Source: Novosphingobium terrae
GTDB taxonomy: Bacteria; Pseudomonadota; Alphaproteobacteria; Sphingomonadales; Sphingomonadaceae
NCBI RefSeq assembly: GCF_017163935.1
Contig: NZ_JABVZR010000002.1
Span: 620,001 to 684,000, forward strand
Direction of reading: 5' to 3'
DNA: 64,000 nt
In this document: in pieces, positions 17,439 through 26,781 of the stretch
Position numbering within the stretch: the stretch's first letter is position 1
Layout of the letters: each line of letters begins with the position of its first letter
Made by a program: the position numbers and the translations under genes
Notes under the pieces: model-generated
The model's database searches: none
The model's input: the letters and a program-made list of their open reading frames with translations, nothing else
Told to the model about the DNA's origin: nothing

Positions 17439-19619
17439 TCAGAAGCGGTAGTTCGCGCTGACCGTGAAGTTGCGCGGCTCGCCATAGCGATATTGGCTGA
17501 ACGAGCCGATCTGGCTGAAATAGGTCTTGTCCAGCAGATTATCGATATTGGCCTGCAGGCTCGCCCGATCGGTGACGTTGAGGCGCGCCATCAGGCTGAC
17601 CAGAGCAAAACCATCCTGCTGGAAGCGGAACGCCGTCGTGGTGCCGGTGATCGTGCCGTTCGTGTAGCCTGAACTGCGATAGTTCACGCCGCCGCCAAAG
17701 GTGAAGCCCTTCAGGATCGTCGGGATCGTATAGGTCGAGAAGACCTTGAACACGCTGCGCGGCTGATCGGCATTGGCGTCGAGCCCGGCAGCCGTTTTGG
17801 CGCGGAACAGGCTGTAGCCGGCGTTCAGGTTCCAGTTCGGCAGCGGGCTGCCCGTCGCCTCAAGCTCGAAGCCTTCGCTCACCACGCCCCGCGCCCCCAG
17901 ATAGGGCTGGTACAACTGGGTCGGCGTGACGCCCGGAATGGCGATCTGCGCGCCATCGACCTGCCCGAGATTGTCCTGCTCGATGCGGAACAGGGCGGCC
18001 GAGGTCTGCAACGCCTCGTTGAAGAAGGCGCTCTTCACACCGACCTCATAGGACTTGCCGGTGACCGGGTTGAGCTGGTTGTAATTCTTGTCGCGCAGGT
18101 TCTGCGGCTGATAGATGGTGGTGTAGCTGGCATACAGGCGATGGTTATGCGAAAGGTCCGCCAGCACGCCCGCATAGGGAATGAAGACGTCCTTGTTCCC
18201 GTAATTGCTGACCGTGCCATAAGCGATGCCGGTCTGCCGCCACGACGCGAGACGCCCGCCGCCGATCACCTTCAGCCAATCCGCCACATTGATGCGCAAC
18301 GCGCCATAATAGCCGATCTGCTTGATCCGCTGCTTTTCCACGCCAACGTTGGGCGTCGTCGAGAAACCGGCATTGGGATAGGAATTGGCGTTCCAGGTGA
18401 GGAAGTCCCCGGCCGGCGGATAGCCGCCAAGCGGCGTGTAAGAGTCGGTGTGGCGGTTGATGACGCTGTTGAGATAGCCCAGCACCACTTCATGGTCGCG
18501 GCCAAAGACGGTCAGCTTGCCCTTCAACTGGGCATCGTAGCTGTTCTGAATGCTCTCGCCATAGGCCGAATAGGGGTTGCTGGCGAGGCCGAGGCCGGTC
18601 GTCTTGTCCACCTTGCCCGAGAGATACAGGATCTGGGTGAACTGCGTGTTGCGGTTGCGGTTGTAATTGCCGGTCAGGCTCCAGCCATTGCCGAAATTAT
18701 GACTGATCGTGGCGAAGGCGGACTGATTGACCGTCTGCCAAGTCGTCCATGGCTGGGTGGTGGTCTTTGAGCGATCCCATTTGGCGACGGTGTTGTCGCT
18801 GTAGAAGGTTGGCAGGCTGCCCCAGAAGACGCCGTGGGGCGTGTTCTTCTGGTGGCTGAAGCCCACGCGCAGCAGCGTGTCCGGCGTGATGTCGGCATCG
18901 GCGACACCGTAGAGCACCAACTTCTTGTTCTTGTAGAAGTCGGTGAAGCTTTTGCCCTGTTCATAGCGAGCCACGCCGCGCACGCGGATGCGCCCTTCGG
19001 CATCCACCTTGCCGCCAACATCGCCCGACAGGCGCCAGGTGTCCCAGCTGCCATAGGCGGCGTTGGCGTAACCGCCCCACGTCGTCTTGTCGGCATGCTT
19101 GCGCACGAAGTTGATCGAGGCGGAGGGATCGCCCACGCCGCTCAGCAGGCCAGTGGCGCCGCGCACGATCTCCACGCGGTCATAGATCGACACGTCGGCG
19201 ATGGTTTCGCCCCGGTCGCCGCCCAGCGCCCATGCGGTCGGCACGCCGTCGATCTGGGTGTTCTGGATCTGGAAACCGCGCGCATAGAAGGAGTTGCGGA
19301 CGTCATCCGTTTCCTTGACGACCACGCCAATGCCGTTCTCGACCACGTCTTTCACGCTGATGAGGTTCTGGTCGAGGATGCGCTGGGCGGTCACGATGCT
19401 GACCGACTGGGGCGTCTCGCGGATGGTGAGACCAAGACCGGTGGCGGTGTTGATCTTGTTGGGGATCGTGTATTTGCCGCTGACGACGATGCCCGCTTCG
19501 TCCTCACTGGCTGGTGCGTCCTTTTCAGCAGGTGATGGCGCGGCGGCTGCAAGCGCCCAGTTCGGCGCTGCACATGCCACGAGCGCTACGCTCAGGCAGA
19601 GCTTGAATTTGGTTGTCAA
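17439..19619 (-). CDS. TonB-dependent siderophore receptor (FhuE/FpvA-like)
   Basis: This is a 726-residue outer-membrane receptor of the siderophore class. It has a signal peptide to about 'NWALAAAAPS', a TonB box region 'AGIVVSGKY', a plug with 'RETPQSVSIVTAQRI' and 'DDVRNSFYARGFQIQNTQIDGVP', and a barrel ending 'NFTVSANYRF'. The 'RETPQSVSV'-type plug signature is typical of FhuE/FpvA/FoxA receptors for hydroxamate or mixed siderophores. The TTG at 19619 is chosen because a signal peptide starts there and GGGGA precedes it. The longer frame begins with a TTG at 19706 inside a dyad. It is probably iron-regulated. Confidence 0.9.
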   Translation of the reverse strand: MTTKFKLCLSVALVACAAPNWALAAAAPSPAEKDAPASEDEAGIVVSGKYTIPNKINTATGLGLTIRETPQSVSIVTAQRILDQNLISVKDVVENGIGVVVKETDDVRNSFYARGFQIQNTQIDGVPTAWALGGDRGETIADVSIYDRVEIVRGATGLLSGVGDPSASINFVRKHADKTTWGGYANAAYGSWDTWRLSGDVGGKVDAEGRIRVRGVARYEQGKSFTDFYKNKKLVLYGVADADITPDTLLRVGFSHQKNTPHGVFWGSLPTFYSDNTVAKWDRSKTTTQPWTTWQTVNQSAFATISHNFGNGWSLTGNYNRNRNTQFTQILYLSGKVDKTTGLGLASNPYSAYGESIQNSYDAQLKGKLTVFGRDHEVVLGYLNSVINRHTDSYTPLGGYPPAGDFLTWNANSYPNAGFSTTPNVGVEKQRIKQIGYYGALRINVADWLKVIGGGRLASWRQTGIAYGTVSNYGNKDVFIPYAGVLADLSHNHRLYASYTTIYQPQNLRDKNYNQLNPVTGKSYEVGVKSAFFNEALQTSAALFRIEQDNLGQVDGAQIAIPGVTPTQLYQPYLGARGVVSEGFELEATGSPLPNWNLNAGYSLFRAKTAAGLDANADQPRSVFKVFSTYTIPTILKGFTFGGGVNYRSSGYTNGTITGTTTAFRFQQDGFALVSLMARLNVTDRASLQANIDNLLDKTYFSQIGSFSQYRYGEPRNFTVSANYRF

Positions 19620-19684
19620 TGTCGTTCCCCGCTGTTCGTCATATCCATCGACGCCGCGACCAAGCGACGTTGGGGCGCGGCTAT

Positions 19685-19711
19685 CGCTATTGATATTGGC
19701 TTTCAATAGCG
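19685..19711. promoter_or_regulatory. Dyad upstream of siderophore receptor, possible iron-responsive operator
   Basis: CGCTATTGA and TCAATAGCG form perfect 9-base arms around 9 bases, 66 bases before the receptor start. It does not match the classical Fur box closely, but its place before an iron receptor gene makes it a candidate operator. Confidence 0.45.
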
Positions 19712-20182
19712 TTTATGTATTTGCTATGCGGCATTCGCTGGAACGGTGATGCCGAGGGGCACAGGCAGGATAACCGCCGGACTATATCCATGGTTGACAG
19801 CGCGATGATATTGCAGCGCTGGGCAGGCGCTCCGGCAACAACCGCTGACAAACCTGACATACACCTGCCCAACACACCCCTGAAAGAGGCTGTTCGTTCA
19901 TATGCCGTGCGACCGCCTGGGATGTGCAGTCCGATTGCCAGATAACTTTTGCCGATCTCTTTTGGGTATACTTATCAGAGACCAAGCATTCTGGGAGAAC
20001 GCGCCTCCGGCAAAGCCGGGCCGGTTCACTCACCGTATGGAACCCATTGCGCAGATGAACCTTGCGCGCATCATGCTGCACTGCCACTACGCCGATGTGG
20101 CGGGCCGAGCCGGGGCGCCTTGTTGTGACGCACACACAACATCGCTGCCGGCATGGCCTCCATGGTGGCGAAAGGGCGACGG
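19712..20182. other. Intergenic region between receptor and membrane protein genes
   Basis: This divergent region holds the presumed receptor promoter on its left side and one REP-like repeat copy (20003-20033). I see no coding frame that looks genuine. Confidence 0.4.
20003..20033 (+). repeat. REP-like repeat, copy A
   Basis: GCCTCCGGCAAAGCCGG continues into GCCGGTTCACTCAC. The core CCGGC-AAA-GCCGG is a small hairpin. It shares the pattern 'CCTCCGGCA..CCGG..CGGTTC' with copies at 42.7, 43.9, 44.65 and 46.0 kb. Confidence 0.5.
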
Positions 20183-21862
20183 GTGAGCTACGAACACAGC
20201 AGCAGCAGTCAGAATTTTACGTTCCCCAATCCATTGCGGGAGCATAAATATTTTGTGGCCGCCGCCGCCGTGGTGTCTGGCCTGACGGGGTTGGTCGTGC
20301 TGTTTCAGGCGCGCGCGGCCTTGCATCAGAGCACCCATGGCCGCGCTCTGGGCGCAGCTTTGGTCGCCTTCGCGCTGATCGTTGTTGCCGGGCGGCTGTT
20401 GTTCCAGTTTTTCACACAATTGCGCTTCTTCTTCGGGCGGGGCAGGCCGATGGGGCTAGCGCCGCAGCTCGCGCCGGATCAGCTCGGCACAAGTCCTGGC
20501 GCCGAGAATTATATCAAGGAGACGCTGCGTCAGCAGGCTCTGGACTATCCCGAACCGCGCGATCCGCTCTCCAGCCTGCTCTACTATCTCATCCCGGACC
20601 TGCTCTACGCCCCCCGCCCGGTGCGCGGATTTGCCGAGCGGCAGTTCCAGTCAGGCATTCTGACGCTGGCCTTGCTGGCAGGTCTGCTGGTCATCGCTGT
20701 TTTGGGCAGCGGCAGCACCGAGAATGCGGCCAATGTGTCGAGCTGGGTGGCAATCATCCTGTTTCTGGCCTCGCTGCCCAGCCTGTGGAAGCCCAAATCC
20801 GGCAGTCCGGACACCGACGCCGCTTTGAGCGCATTGTCGGTGCCCAAGATGGCGGGGCTGATCGCCTTTTCCGTGCTGGGCCCGGTGGCGCTATCGCTGC
20901 TGGGCAGCATGCTGCCGCCACCGCCCATCGGCATCAGCACCGGCACGCTGTTCGTCCTGCTGCTGATGACGGTGGTGCTCCATGGGCTGTTCTTTGCAGC
21001 GGTCATTCGCCACATGATGGCAGCTCCGTCGACCACCGTCACGATGATCCAGGATACGTGGAACATCTCGGTCACCCCGGCGCTGATCTCCGCCGAATTC
21101 ATGCGCGCCATGCAGGAGGCGTGGTGGGAAAAAATCCCCAACCGCCGCTATTGCCGGATCGACCCGGTGGTCAACCTTCAGCAGCGATCGGGCCAGTTCC
21201 ACGGCAGCATGGTCGAGGAAACGCAGCCTGTGCCCTTCGTGCTCGGAGGCAAAGGCGCTGAACGCCCGTTCGCGTCAGGCAACCCTGTCATCATCAACAT
21301 CATCAATGGCTATGCCCTGTTCCTCACCGTCATGGGGGCGATCGGCAGCTATGTGCTGGCGGACTCCCTGATCGCCGGCGGGCGGGATATTGGGTCGCTG
21401 CTGATCTCCACCCTGTTCTGCTGGGCCGTGTCCAAGGCGGCCTTCGACGTTGCCCGGTCGTTGACGCTAAGGTTCGATTTCCGCTCACAACTGATCTGGA
21501 TGGAGATGAGCGGCACCTACAATGCCGCCGAGGTCGGTCAGGGCAATCGTTACACCTCCAACCTCCATTCCAGCAGCCAGGTCGTGCAGGTGGAGGGAAT
21601 GACCTTCCGGCTCTGGGTGGCCGAGGTCCATTCGGTGGCGTTTGGCAAGGATGGGCCGCGCCAGATCGTCTCCATGCTGGGCGAACCCGACATGGCTGCC
21701 GCGCTTGCCGCCCGGCTACGAAACTTCATCACCAGCCAGGCGACGCTGATCTCCGTGGGCAGCGCGGGTGACCAGGAGCGCGCGGCGATCAGCAGCCAGA
21801 TGAACGCGAACATGTATTCGGGCGGATCGGGCCCGGTGCAAGGCAATCTTCCGCTGTCATGA
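20183..21862 (+). CDS. Large multi-pass membrane protein, unknown function
   Basis: A protein of 559 residues with about six to eight hydrophobic segments in two groups: residues 28-50 and 62-82, a cluster around 165-195, 225-245 and 255-285, and two more near 370-430. A C-terminal soluble tail of about 120 residues follows ('WMEMSGTYNAAEVGQGNRYTS...'). The middle has a soluble insert with 'IQDTWNISVTPALISAEFMRAMQEAWWEKIPNRRYCRID'. I recognise no family. The start GTG at 20183 has AAGGG six bases upstream; an ATG at 20153 lacks one. A hairpin follows the stop immediately. Confidence 0.7.
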   Translation: MSYEHSSSSQNFTFPNPLREHKYFVAAAAVVSGLTGLVVLFQARAALHQSTHGRALGAALVAFALIVVAGRLLFQFFTQLRFFFGRGRPMGLAPQLAPDQLGTSPGAENYIKETLRQQALDYPEPRDPLSSLLYYLIPDLLYAPRPVRGFAERQFQSGILTLALLAGLLVIAVLGSGSTENAANVSSWVAIILFLASLPSLWKPKSGSPDTDAALSALSVPKMAGLIAFSVLGPVALSLLGSMLPPPPIGISTGTLFVLLLMTVVLHGLFFAAVIRHMMAAPSTTVTMIQDTWNISVTPALISAEFMRAMQEAWWEKIPNRRYCRIDPVVNLQQRSGQFHGSMVEETQPVPFVLGGKGAERPFASGNPVIINIINGYALFLTVMGAIGSYVLADSLIAGGRDIGSLLISTLFCWAVSKAAFDVARSLTLRFDFRSQLIWMEMSGTYNAAEVGQGNRYTSNLHSSSQVVQVEGMTFRLWVAEVHSVAFGKDGPRQIVSMLGEPDMAAALAARLRNFITSQATLISVGSAGDQERAAISSQMNANMYSGGSGPVQGNLPLS

Positions 21863-21864
21863 CG

Positions 21865-21900
21865 TCGCGGGGCGGCTCATTCGCGTGAGCCACCCCGCGA
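21865..21900. terminator. Bidirectional hairpin terminator between convergent genes
   Basis: TCGCGGGG-c-GGCTCA and TGAGCC-a-CCCCGCGA form a 14-pair stem, with one internal mismatch, around a 6-base loop. It sits between the stop of the membrane protein gene and the stop of psiF on the other strand. There is no strong T run on either side. Confidence 0.7.
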
Positions 21901-21914
21901 TACGAAGACCTTCC

Positions 21915-22223
21915 TCAGGCCTTCTTGCAATGCGACATGAAGGCCTTGCGCGCCTTGCCATGCACATTCTGGGCGTCAGCTTGCTTGGAACAGGCCAGCG
22001 ACTTGGCCGTGCGGGGCGCCTGCCCATTCGCCGCAACGGCAGCGGGCTTGGTGGCAGGCACGGCCGCCTTTGGCGCAGGCTTCGCCGCAGGAGTGGGATG
22101 CGCGGCAGCCTTCATCCGGCTTAACATTGAAGGTTTGGCGGGCGCGGGGGAAGGCGCCTGCGACATGGCCGGACCCGACATGAGCCCGATGGCAACGGCC
22201 AGCAGTGTCAGCTTCGCTTTCAT
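21915..22223 (-). CDS. psiF: PsiF-family phosphate-starvation-inducible protein
   Basis: This 102-residue secreted protein has a signal peptide (to 'GPAMSQAP'), an Ala/Pro/Lys-rich linker, and a single C-terminal PsiF repeat, 'SLACSKQADAQNVHGKARKA' followed by 'FMSHCKKA', with its two cysteines. The ATG at 22223 is preceded by GGGAGGAAGAAG, so the longer upstream frame is rejected. Family members are periplasmic and linked to phosphate stress in enterobacteria; the role here is not known. Confidence 0.85.
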   Translation of the reverse strand: MKAKLTLLAVAIGLMSGPAMSQAPSPAPAKPSMLSRMKAAAHPTPAAKPAPKAAVPATKPAAVAANGQAPRTAKSLACSKQADAQNVHGKARKAFMSHCKKA

Positions 22224-22575
22224 ACTTCTTCCTCCCGATATGACGATCCGCGGCAGTTTAGCTCTCGATGTAAAAAAGGTATAGTCATCCTCGCCGCGCG
22301 CGTCGTTCGATGCCGTGTAAAAATGTGTTGGCCTCACCAGCCACGGTTCCAGCGGCACCATTCACGATCAGGCATCTTCGTAACGGCGCTGTTCGCAACG
22401 CGGCTCCTCATCGCGGCGCCATTGCCATTCGCAGCGCGCCTGCCAGTCACGCAAGACGGACTCCGCCAACAAAGCTGGCGTCCCGTGAAGGATCGTTGAT
22501 CGGGAACGAGATCGCTTTCCCGCAACCCGTACTGCAAGGGAAAACGGGAAGGGCGGGTTCTGCCGAGGCCGGCGC
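22224..22575. other. Intergenic region without recognised features
   Basis: This stretch between the psiF promoter and the end of the AraC-type gene shows several short GC-rich inverted words around 22380-22440 but no gene, RNA or clear terminator that I can support. Confidence 0.35.
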
Positions 22576-23487
22576 TCAAGCCTCGGCGCGAGCGTAGCGG
22601 CGCGGAGCGCAGCCGATAACCCGCCGGAACGCCGTGTTGAAGGCGTTTTCGGACTCGTAGCCAAGCGCCCTCGCGATCGTGCCGAGCGTCTCCCGGCCAG
22701 CCGTGAGCCTGTCCCTCGCCAGCATCATCCGCCATCGGGTGAGATAACCGATTGGTGTTTCACCCACGCGCTCGCGGAAGCGCTGTGCGAAAATCGACCG
22801 CGACAGACCGGCATGGTTCGCCAACTCGGCCAGCGTCCAGCGGTGTGCCGGATCGGCGTGCATCGCTTCGATCGCCCGCCCGAGCTGCGGGTCGGCCAGC
22901 GCGTAGAGCAATCCTACGCGGTCGTTCGCCTGCCTTGCCAGATGGAGCCGGAAGGCTTGCAGCAGCATCAAATGCGCCAGGTGTCGGGCGGCCAGCGTCC
23001 CACCCGGTCGTCCTGCCCGCATCTCGGTCATCATCTGCGCGATGCACCACCGTAGCGCCTCGCGATCCTCGGCCTCGTAGAGGTGGATCAGGGCCGGCAG
23101 CGTTCCCAGCAAGACACCCGCCTTGCGGCTATCGACCTCGAAGCGGGTGCCGATAAAGGAGAAGTTCCCTCCCCCATTGTGGACGATCATGTCACCGGGG
23201 CGAGCGCGGCCAAGCACATCCGGCGCATGGACCGGCTCAAGCCCGAGGTCGCTGGCGAGTGTGAAAGGGCACCCGCTCGGCAATATGATGCAATCGCCCG
23301 CCGTAAGCTGAACCGGCGCCTCCATGCCGTCCACCGCCAGCCAGCAGCCCCCGGCCGTCACCGCATGACATTTAATGGTGCCGGGCCGATTGTCGAACCG
23401 GATGGCCCACTCACCTCCAGCGTCGACGCCTGCGGTCAGGTAGCTCTCGGGTTTGAGGATGGCGAGGATTTCGGACAGCGGGTCCAT
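22576..23487 (-). CDS. AraC-family regulator with N-terminal cupin
   Basis: This 303-residue protein has an N-terminal cupin-type sensor ('SEILAILKPESYLTAGVDAG', 'GDCIILPSGCPFTL') and a C-terminal double helix-turn-helix ('WTLAELANHAGLSRSIFAQRF', 'LGTIARALGYESENAFNTAFRR', then 'GCAPRRYA'). This AraC/cupin_6 class usually sits divergent from an oxidoreductase gene that it controls, as here (102 bases from the NmrA-like gene). The ATG at 23487 is preferred over upstream in-frame starts because GGA lies 7 bases ahead and family members begin 'MDPLSEIL'. Confidence 0.92.
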   Translation of the reverse strand: MDPLSEILAILKPESYLTAGVDAGGEWAIRFDNRPGTIKCHAVTAGGCWLAVDGMEAPVQLTAGDCIILPSGCPFTLASDLGLEPVHAPDVLGRARPGDMIVHNGGGNFSFIGTRFEVDSRKAGVLLGTLPALIHLYEAEDREALRWCIAQMMTEMRAGRPGGTLAARHLAHLMLLQAFRLHLARQANDRVGLLYALADPQLGRAIEAMHADPAHRWTLAELANHAGLSRSIFAQRFRERVGETPIGYLTRWRMMLARDRLTAGRETLGTIARALGYESENAFNTAFRRVIGCAPRRYARAEA

Positions 23488-23588
23488 GAGCATTTCCGGA
23501 CGATGGCGAAGGAATCGGAGACGATCAACGATAGCGCGTGCGGTCACGCCTGACTATCTCCGGGATCAATCAACCGGAGCCCTCACCT

Positions 23589-24467
23589 ATGATCGTCGTC
23601 ACCACGCCCACCGGCAACATCGGCCGCCATGTCGTCCGCCACCTCCTTGATGCCGGCGAAATGCTACGCCTGATTGTGCGCGATCCGTCCAAACTGGCGC
23701 TCGACGTGCGCGATCGGGTGGAGGTGGTGGAGGGCTCGCACGGTGATGCGGCCGTGGTCGATCGGGCCTTCCGGGGGGCGGAGGCCGTGTTCTGGCTCTG
23801 CCCGCCCACGCCATCACCGACGCCGGCGGCCGCGACCGTCGATTTCGCCCGGCCTGGCGCGGAAGCGATGCGACGTCATGGCGTAGCCCATATCGTCGCC
23901 GCCACGACGCTCGGCCGTGACACGCCATGGCAGGAGCGCGCCGGCAACGCGACAGGCTCGATCCACATGGTCGATCTGCTCCGCACGACCGGCGCGGCGG
24001 TGCGTGGATTGGCCCTTCCAGCGTTCATGGACAACGCCCTGCGGATGCTCGGAACGATCCGGCAAGGCTGGATGGCCGGACCTATCGCGCCCGACAAAAA
24101 ACTGCCGCATACCGCGACCCGCGACACCGGCGCTGCCGCGGCCCGGCTTCTGATCGATCGGAGCTGGTCGGAACAGGAGGACGTGGCCGTCCTCGGGCCG
24201 GAGGAGCTGTCTTATGCCGATCTGGCGGCGATCCTGTCGGACGTGACCGGCCGCGAGGTCCGCTACGAGCATCAGAGCTACGAGGCGTACAAGGAAGCTG
24301 CGCTGGCACGGGGGCTCACCGACGCCTTCGCTCAAGGCTTTGTCGATATGCTACGTGCCAAGGAGGAGGGCATGGACAACGTTGCATCACGCGCCACGGC
24401 GATCATCGGGCCGACCAGCTTCCGTCAGTGGGTCGAAGAGGAGTTGCAGCCGGCTCTCGCCGGCTGA
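23589..24467 (+). CDS. NmrA-like NAD(P)-binding reductase
   Basis: This 292-residue atypical short-chain dehydrogenase has the N-terminal dinucleotide motif 'VTTPTGNIGRHVVRHLLDAG' and an NmrA-like C-terminal half ('YADLAAILSDVTGREVRYEH'). The catalytic Tyr-x3-Lys of classical SDRs is absent. Such proteins act as NADPH-dependent quinone or aldehyde reductases or redox sensors. It is divergently transcribed from the AraC regulator and is probably its target. The ATG at 23589 is used since the motif begins there. Confidence 0.88.
   Translation: MIVVTTPTGNIGRHVVRHLLDAGEMLRLIVRDPSKLALDVRDRVEVVEGSHGDAAVVDRAFRGAEAVFWLCPPTPSPTPAAATVDFARPGAEAMRRHGVAHIVAATTLGRDTPWQERAGNATGSIHMVDLLRTTGAAVRGLALPAFMDNALRMLGTIRQGWMAGPIAPDKKLPHTATRDTGAAAARLLIDRSWSEQEDVAVLGPEELSYADLAAILSDVTGREVRYEHQSYEAYKEAALARGLTDAFAQGFVDMLRAKEEGMDNVASRATAIIGPTSFRQWVEEELQPALAG
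24447..24466. terminator. Short hairpin at the end of the NmrA-like gene
   Basis: CAGCCGGC-tctc-GCCGGCTG gives an 8-pair stem with a 4-base loop overlapping the stop codon. No T run follows, so it may only be a coding-sequence coincidence or an mRNA-stabilising end. Confidence 0.35.
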
Positions 24468-24699
24468 CAGCATCGACAAGAGCATGGAGTTTGGTTGTAA
24501 GGCCGCCCGGGGGACGTGCCATACCATAATTGCTGGATACCCCTTTTTGCCCGTCGCACCGCGCTGGTGGACGCGCATGCACCCTCCGTTTCCGAAAACC
24601 GCCTGAATCACGCAAAGGCCGGCAACTCAACCCGATTTATGAGTCTGTGCCCCAGGGTAGTGTGGATCGCGCGGGCGGCCTGCTCTAAGGGAGCCGGGC

Positions 24700-25200
24700 A
24701 TGAGCCGAATCCGCATCAAGTCCGCTATCGAAACCGACGCCGAAGAGCTGATCGCGGCCAACCGCAACAGCGTCGGGTTCCATGCGCCTTGGGTTCGTCC
24801 GTTCACGGACCGCACCGGCTTCGAAGCCTGGTTCGCAGGGCTCGACGGGACCCGCGCAGTCGGCCTGGTCGCCCGCAATGCCGCCAGCAATGCCCCCGTC
24901 GGCGTCTTCACCTTCAGCCAGATCGTGCGGGGGCCATTCCAGAGCGCCTATCTCGGCTTCTACGGATTGGAGGGGCAACTGGGACAAGGGCTGATTACGG
25001 ACGCGCTGCGGGCCAGCATCGTCTACGCTTTCTCCCGGCTTGAACTGCACCGGGTGGAAGCCAACGTGCAACCCACCAACCATCGCTCGCTGGCCCTCGT
25101 CGCACGAGCGGGCTTTCGCAAGGAGGGCTATTCGCCCGCCTATCTCTACATTGACGGCGCCTGGCGCGACCATGAACGCTGGGCCATTCTCGCTGACTAA
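24700..25200 (+). CDS. GNAT N-acetyltransferase (RimJ/RimL type)
   Basis: A 166-residue GNAT protein. Motif A is seen as 'LEGQLGQGLITDALRASIVYAF', preceded by 'SAYLGFYGL'. The RimJ/L-like end is 'LHRVEANVQPTNHRSLALVARAGFRKEGYSPAYLYIDGAWRDHERWAIL'. It transfers acetyl from acetyl-CoA to an amine, with protein N-termini as the best known substrates of this class. AGGGAG precedes the ATG. It stands alone; downstream lies transposase debris. Confidence 0.9.
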   Translation: MSRIRIKSAIETDAEELIAANRNSVGFHAPWVRPFTDRTGFEAWFAGLDGTRAVGLVARNAASNAPVGVFTFSQIVRGPFQSAYLGFYGLEGQLGQGLITDALRASIVYAFSRLELHRVEANVQPTNHRSLALVARAGFRKEGYSPAYLYIDGAWRDHERWAILAD

Positions 25201-25219
25201 GCGGTCCTTCCCTAGCCCA

Positions 25220-25455
25220 AATGCGCTCCATGTCACGCCGGCCAGCGCGCAGGATCGCGGCGAGGTCGAGACGCTCGCCCGCACAACCCAGGCCGTCCCC
25301 CACGACAGCATCGAGATCGCCTGGGCCGTCGTCGAGCGATCCTTCGCATGAGCCACCCGTTTCCGCAGGCTCGTCAAAGATTACAAGCGATACGCCCAAA
25401 CCTTTGCAGGCCTGCACCTTGTTATCTGCGCCACCATCATGTCAAAGCAAGCCGT
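25220..25455 (+). pseudogene. IS5-family transposase C-terminal remnant
   Basis: The frame reads 'ALHVTPASAQDRGEVETLA', 'HDSIEIAWAVVERSFA', stop, then 'ATRFRRLVKDYKRYAQTFAGLHLV'. These are the familiar IS5-type segments, but the part with the central catalytic Asp between 'IEIA' and 'WAVVERSFA' is deleted and a TGA (25349-25351) interrupts the frame. Confidence 0.75.
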
Positions 25456-25495
25456 CGCCATGATCGCAGCTTCATAAAAGCCTCTATTGCTCCGT

Positions 25496-26611
25496 TCAGA
25501 TCTGGCTCAACCGTGACGCTTTCTGCCCTTCGAGCGATAAAGACCTAGCCAGTTTGCGCCCGACCTGCGTCAATGGTTGTTCCACCCAGCGCTGCAACAT
25601 GTCAGCCGCGATGATTGAAAGCACGACGCCAATCCCAACGGACACTGGCAGTGGCAGCACTTCGCGTAGGGCTTGAACACATGCGGTTATACCAACGGCA
25701 TGGATTAGATAGAGACTGTAAGAAATCCGGCCCAGATAAACCGGGATTCGGTAGGCGAGCAAAAGCGCCGATGTCGTTCCTGAAATGCTCAGCAAAACAA
25801 GACCTGCTGCGGCCACCCCATGCGCCAGCAGCCGAAGATTGCTTGAGACCGTAGCCCCTGCGCCACTGTAATCGGCTGCAGCGGCGGCACCAGCAAGGCA
25901 GAGCAGCCAGAGAATAATCCTGACAGGCTTCGGCGCGGAGCCAATTTTTCTCCTAAGCGGCGCAAGATGCAGCGCGATCAGGGCGCCGAATACAAAAAGA
26001 GCAAGGAACCGCGTGCTCGACAACAGTGAACTGACGAACCCAGGGGATGGGTGAATTGCGCCAGACAGAACCGATACTGCTGAAGTCGCGATGAGCGCTA
26101 TGCGCCAGTTCCATAGGACCATGGCGATCAGGAACGGAAATAAGATGGAAATCCGCATCTCGTGGATCAAACTCCACATTGGCCCGTCGAGATCCGTGTG
26201 AGTTCCAGACATTGCGAGGTGCTGCCCCAGCATCGACGCCGACACAGGCGTGCCCCAATTGGCGTGGAAGGTGCTGGCAGCGCCCGAGACATAGTGATGG
26301 CCGATCGCAAGTAGCATGCCGGCTGAGGCGCATACGACCAGTGCAAACAGGGGCCAAATGCGAAAAAAGCGTTTTATGATGAACGGGATATAGCGATCAC
26401 CATCACGATAAACGAAAGTCATCGCGAGAACGAGACCACTTAAAACAAAAAAGACGAGAACGGAGGCACTACCTGGAAATAATCTATGCAGAATCCCCAT
26501 GCTTTGGGTGCATTCAAAATACTGAACGACGTGATGCAGGACAACGATCATCGCCGCCACTCCGCGAAGAGCATCGGCAGAATCAAGCCTGATTGTCGAA
26601 TCTTTCTGCAT
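25496..26611 (-). CDS. Acyltransferase 3 family membrane protein
   Basis: This 371-residue multi-pass protein of the Acyl_transf_3 family has about ten membrane helices. Near the N-terminus it has 'DALRGVAAMIVVLHHVVQYFE', with the conserved R-G and His pair, then 'VFFVLSGLVLAMTF' and 'FIIKRFFRIWPLFALVV'. Such enzymes O-acylate surface polysaccharides, exported sugars or antibiotics. No glycan genes are nearby. It is the only intact gene within a zone of decayed fragments and has mid-range GC, suggesting acquisition. Confidence 0.88.
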   Translation of the reverse strand: MQKDSTIRLDSADALRGVAAMIVVLHHVVQYFECTQSMGILHRLFPGSASVLVFFVLSGLVLAMTFVYRDGDRYIPFIIKRFFRIWPLFALVVCASAGMLLAIGHHYVSGAASTFHANWGTPVSASMLGQHLAMSGTHTDLDGPMWSLIHEMRISILFPFLIAMVLWNWRIALIATSAVSVLSGAIHPSPGFVSSLLSSTRFLALFVFGALIALHLAPLRRKIGSAPKPVRIILWLLCLAGAAAAADYSGAGATVSSNLRLLAHGVAAAGLVLLSISGTTSALLLAYRIPVYLGRISYSLYLIHAVGITACVQALREVLPLPVSVGIGVVLSIIAADMLQRWVEQPLTQVGRKLARSLSLEGQKASRLSQI

Positions 26612-26781
26612 TTAGCCCCCATGCAATTATGATGACGGCTAATCATATTTTTCTATTATCACAACGACGATTAGATACTAATACGAAGGTGTTACACGGC
26701 CAAAAATCCCAGGTGGCGTTGACAAAGTGGATTCGCAACCGACCTGATTTCTGATTCAGAGCCTCTCTTTGCGGCAGTGGA

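Noticed and set aside
19620..19706. Longer N-terminus for the siderophore receptor starting at TTG 19706.
   Set aside because: It adds about 29 residues before a normal signal peptide and starts inside an operator-like dyad.
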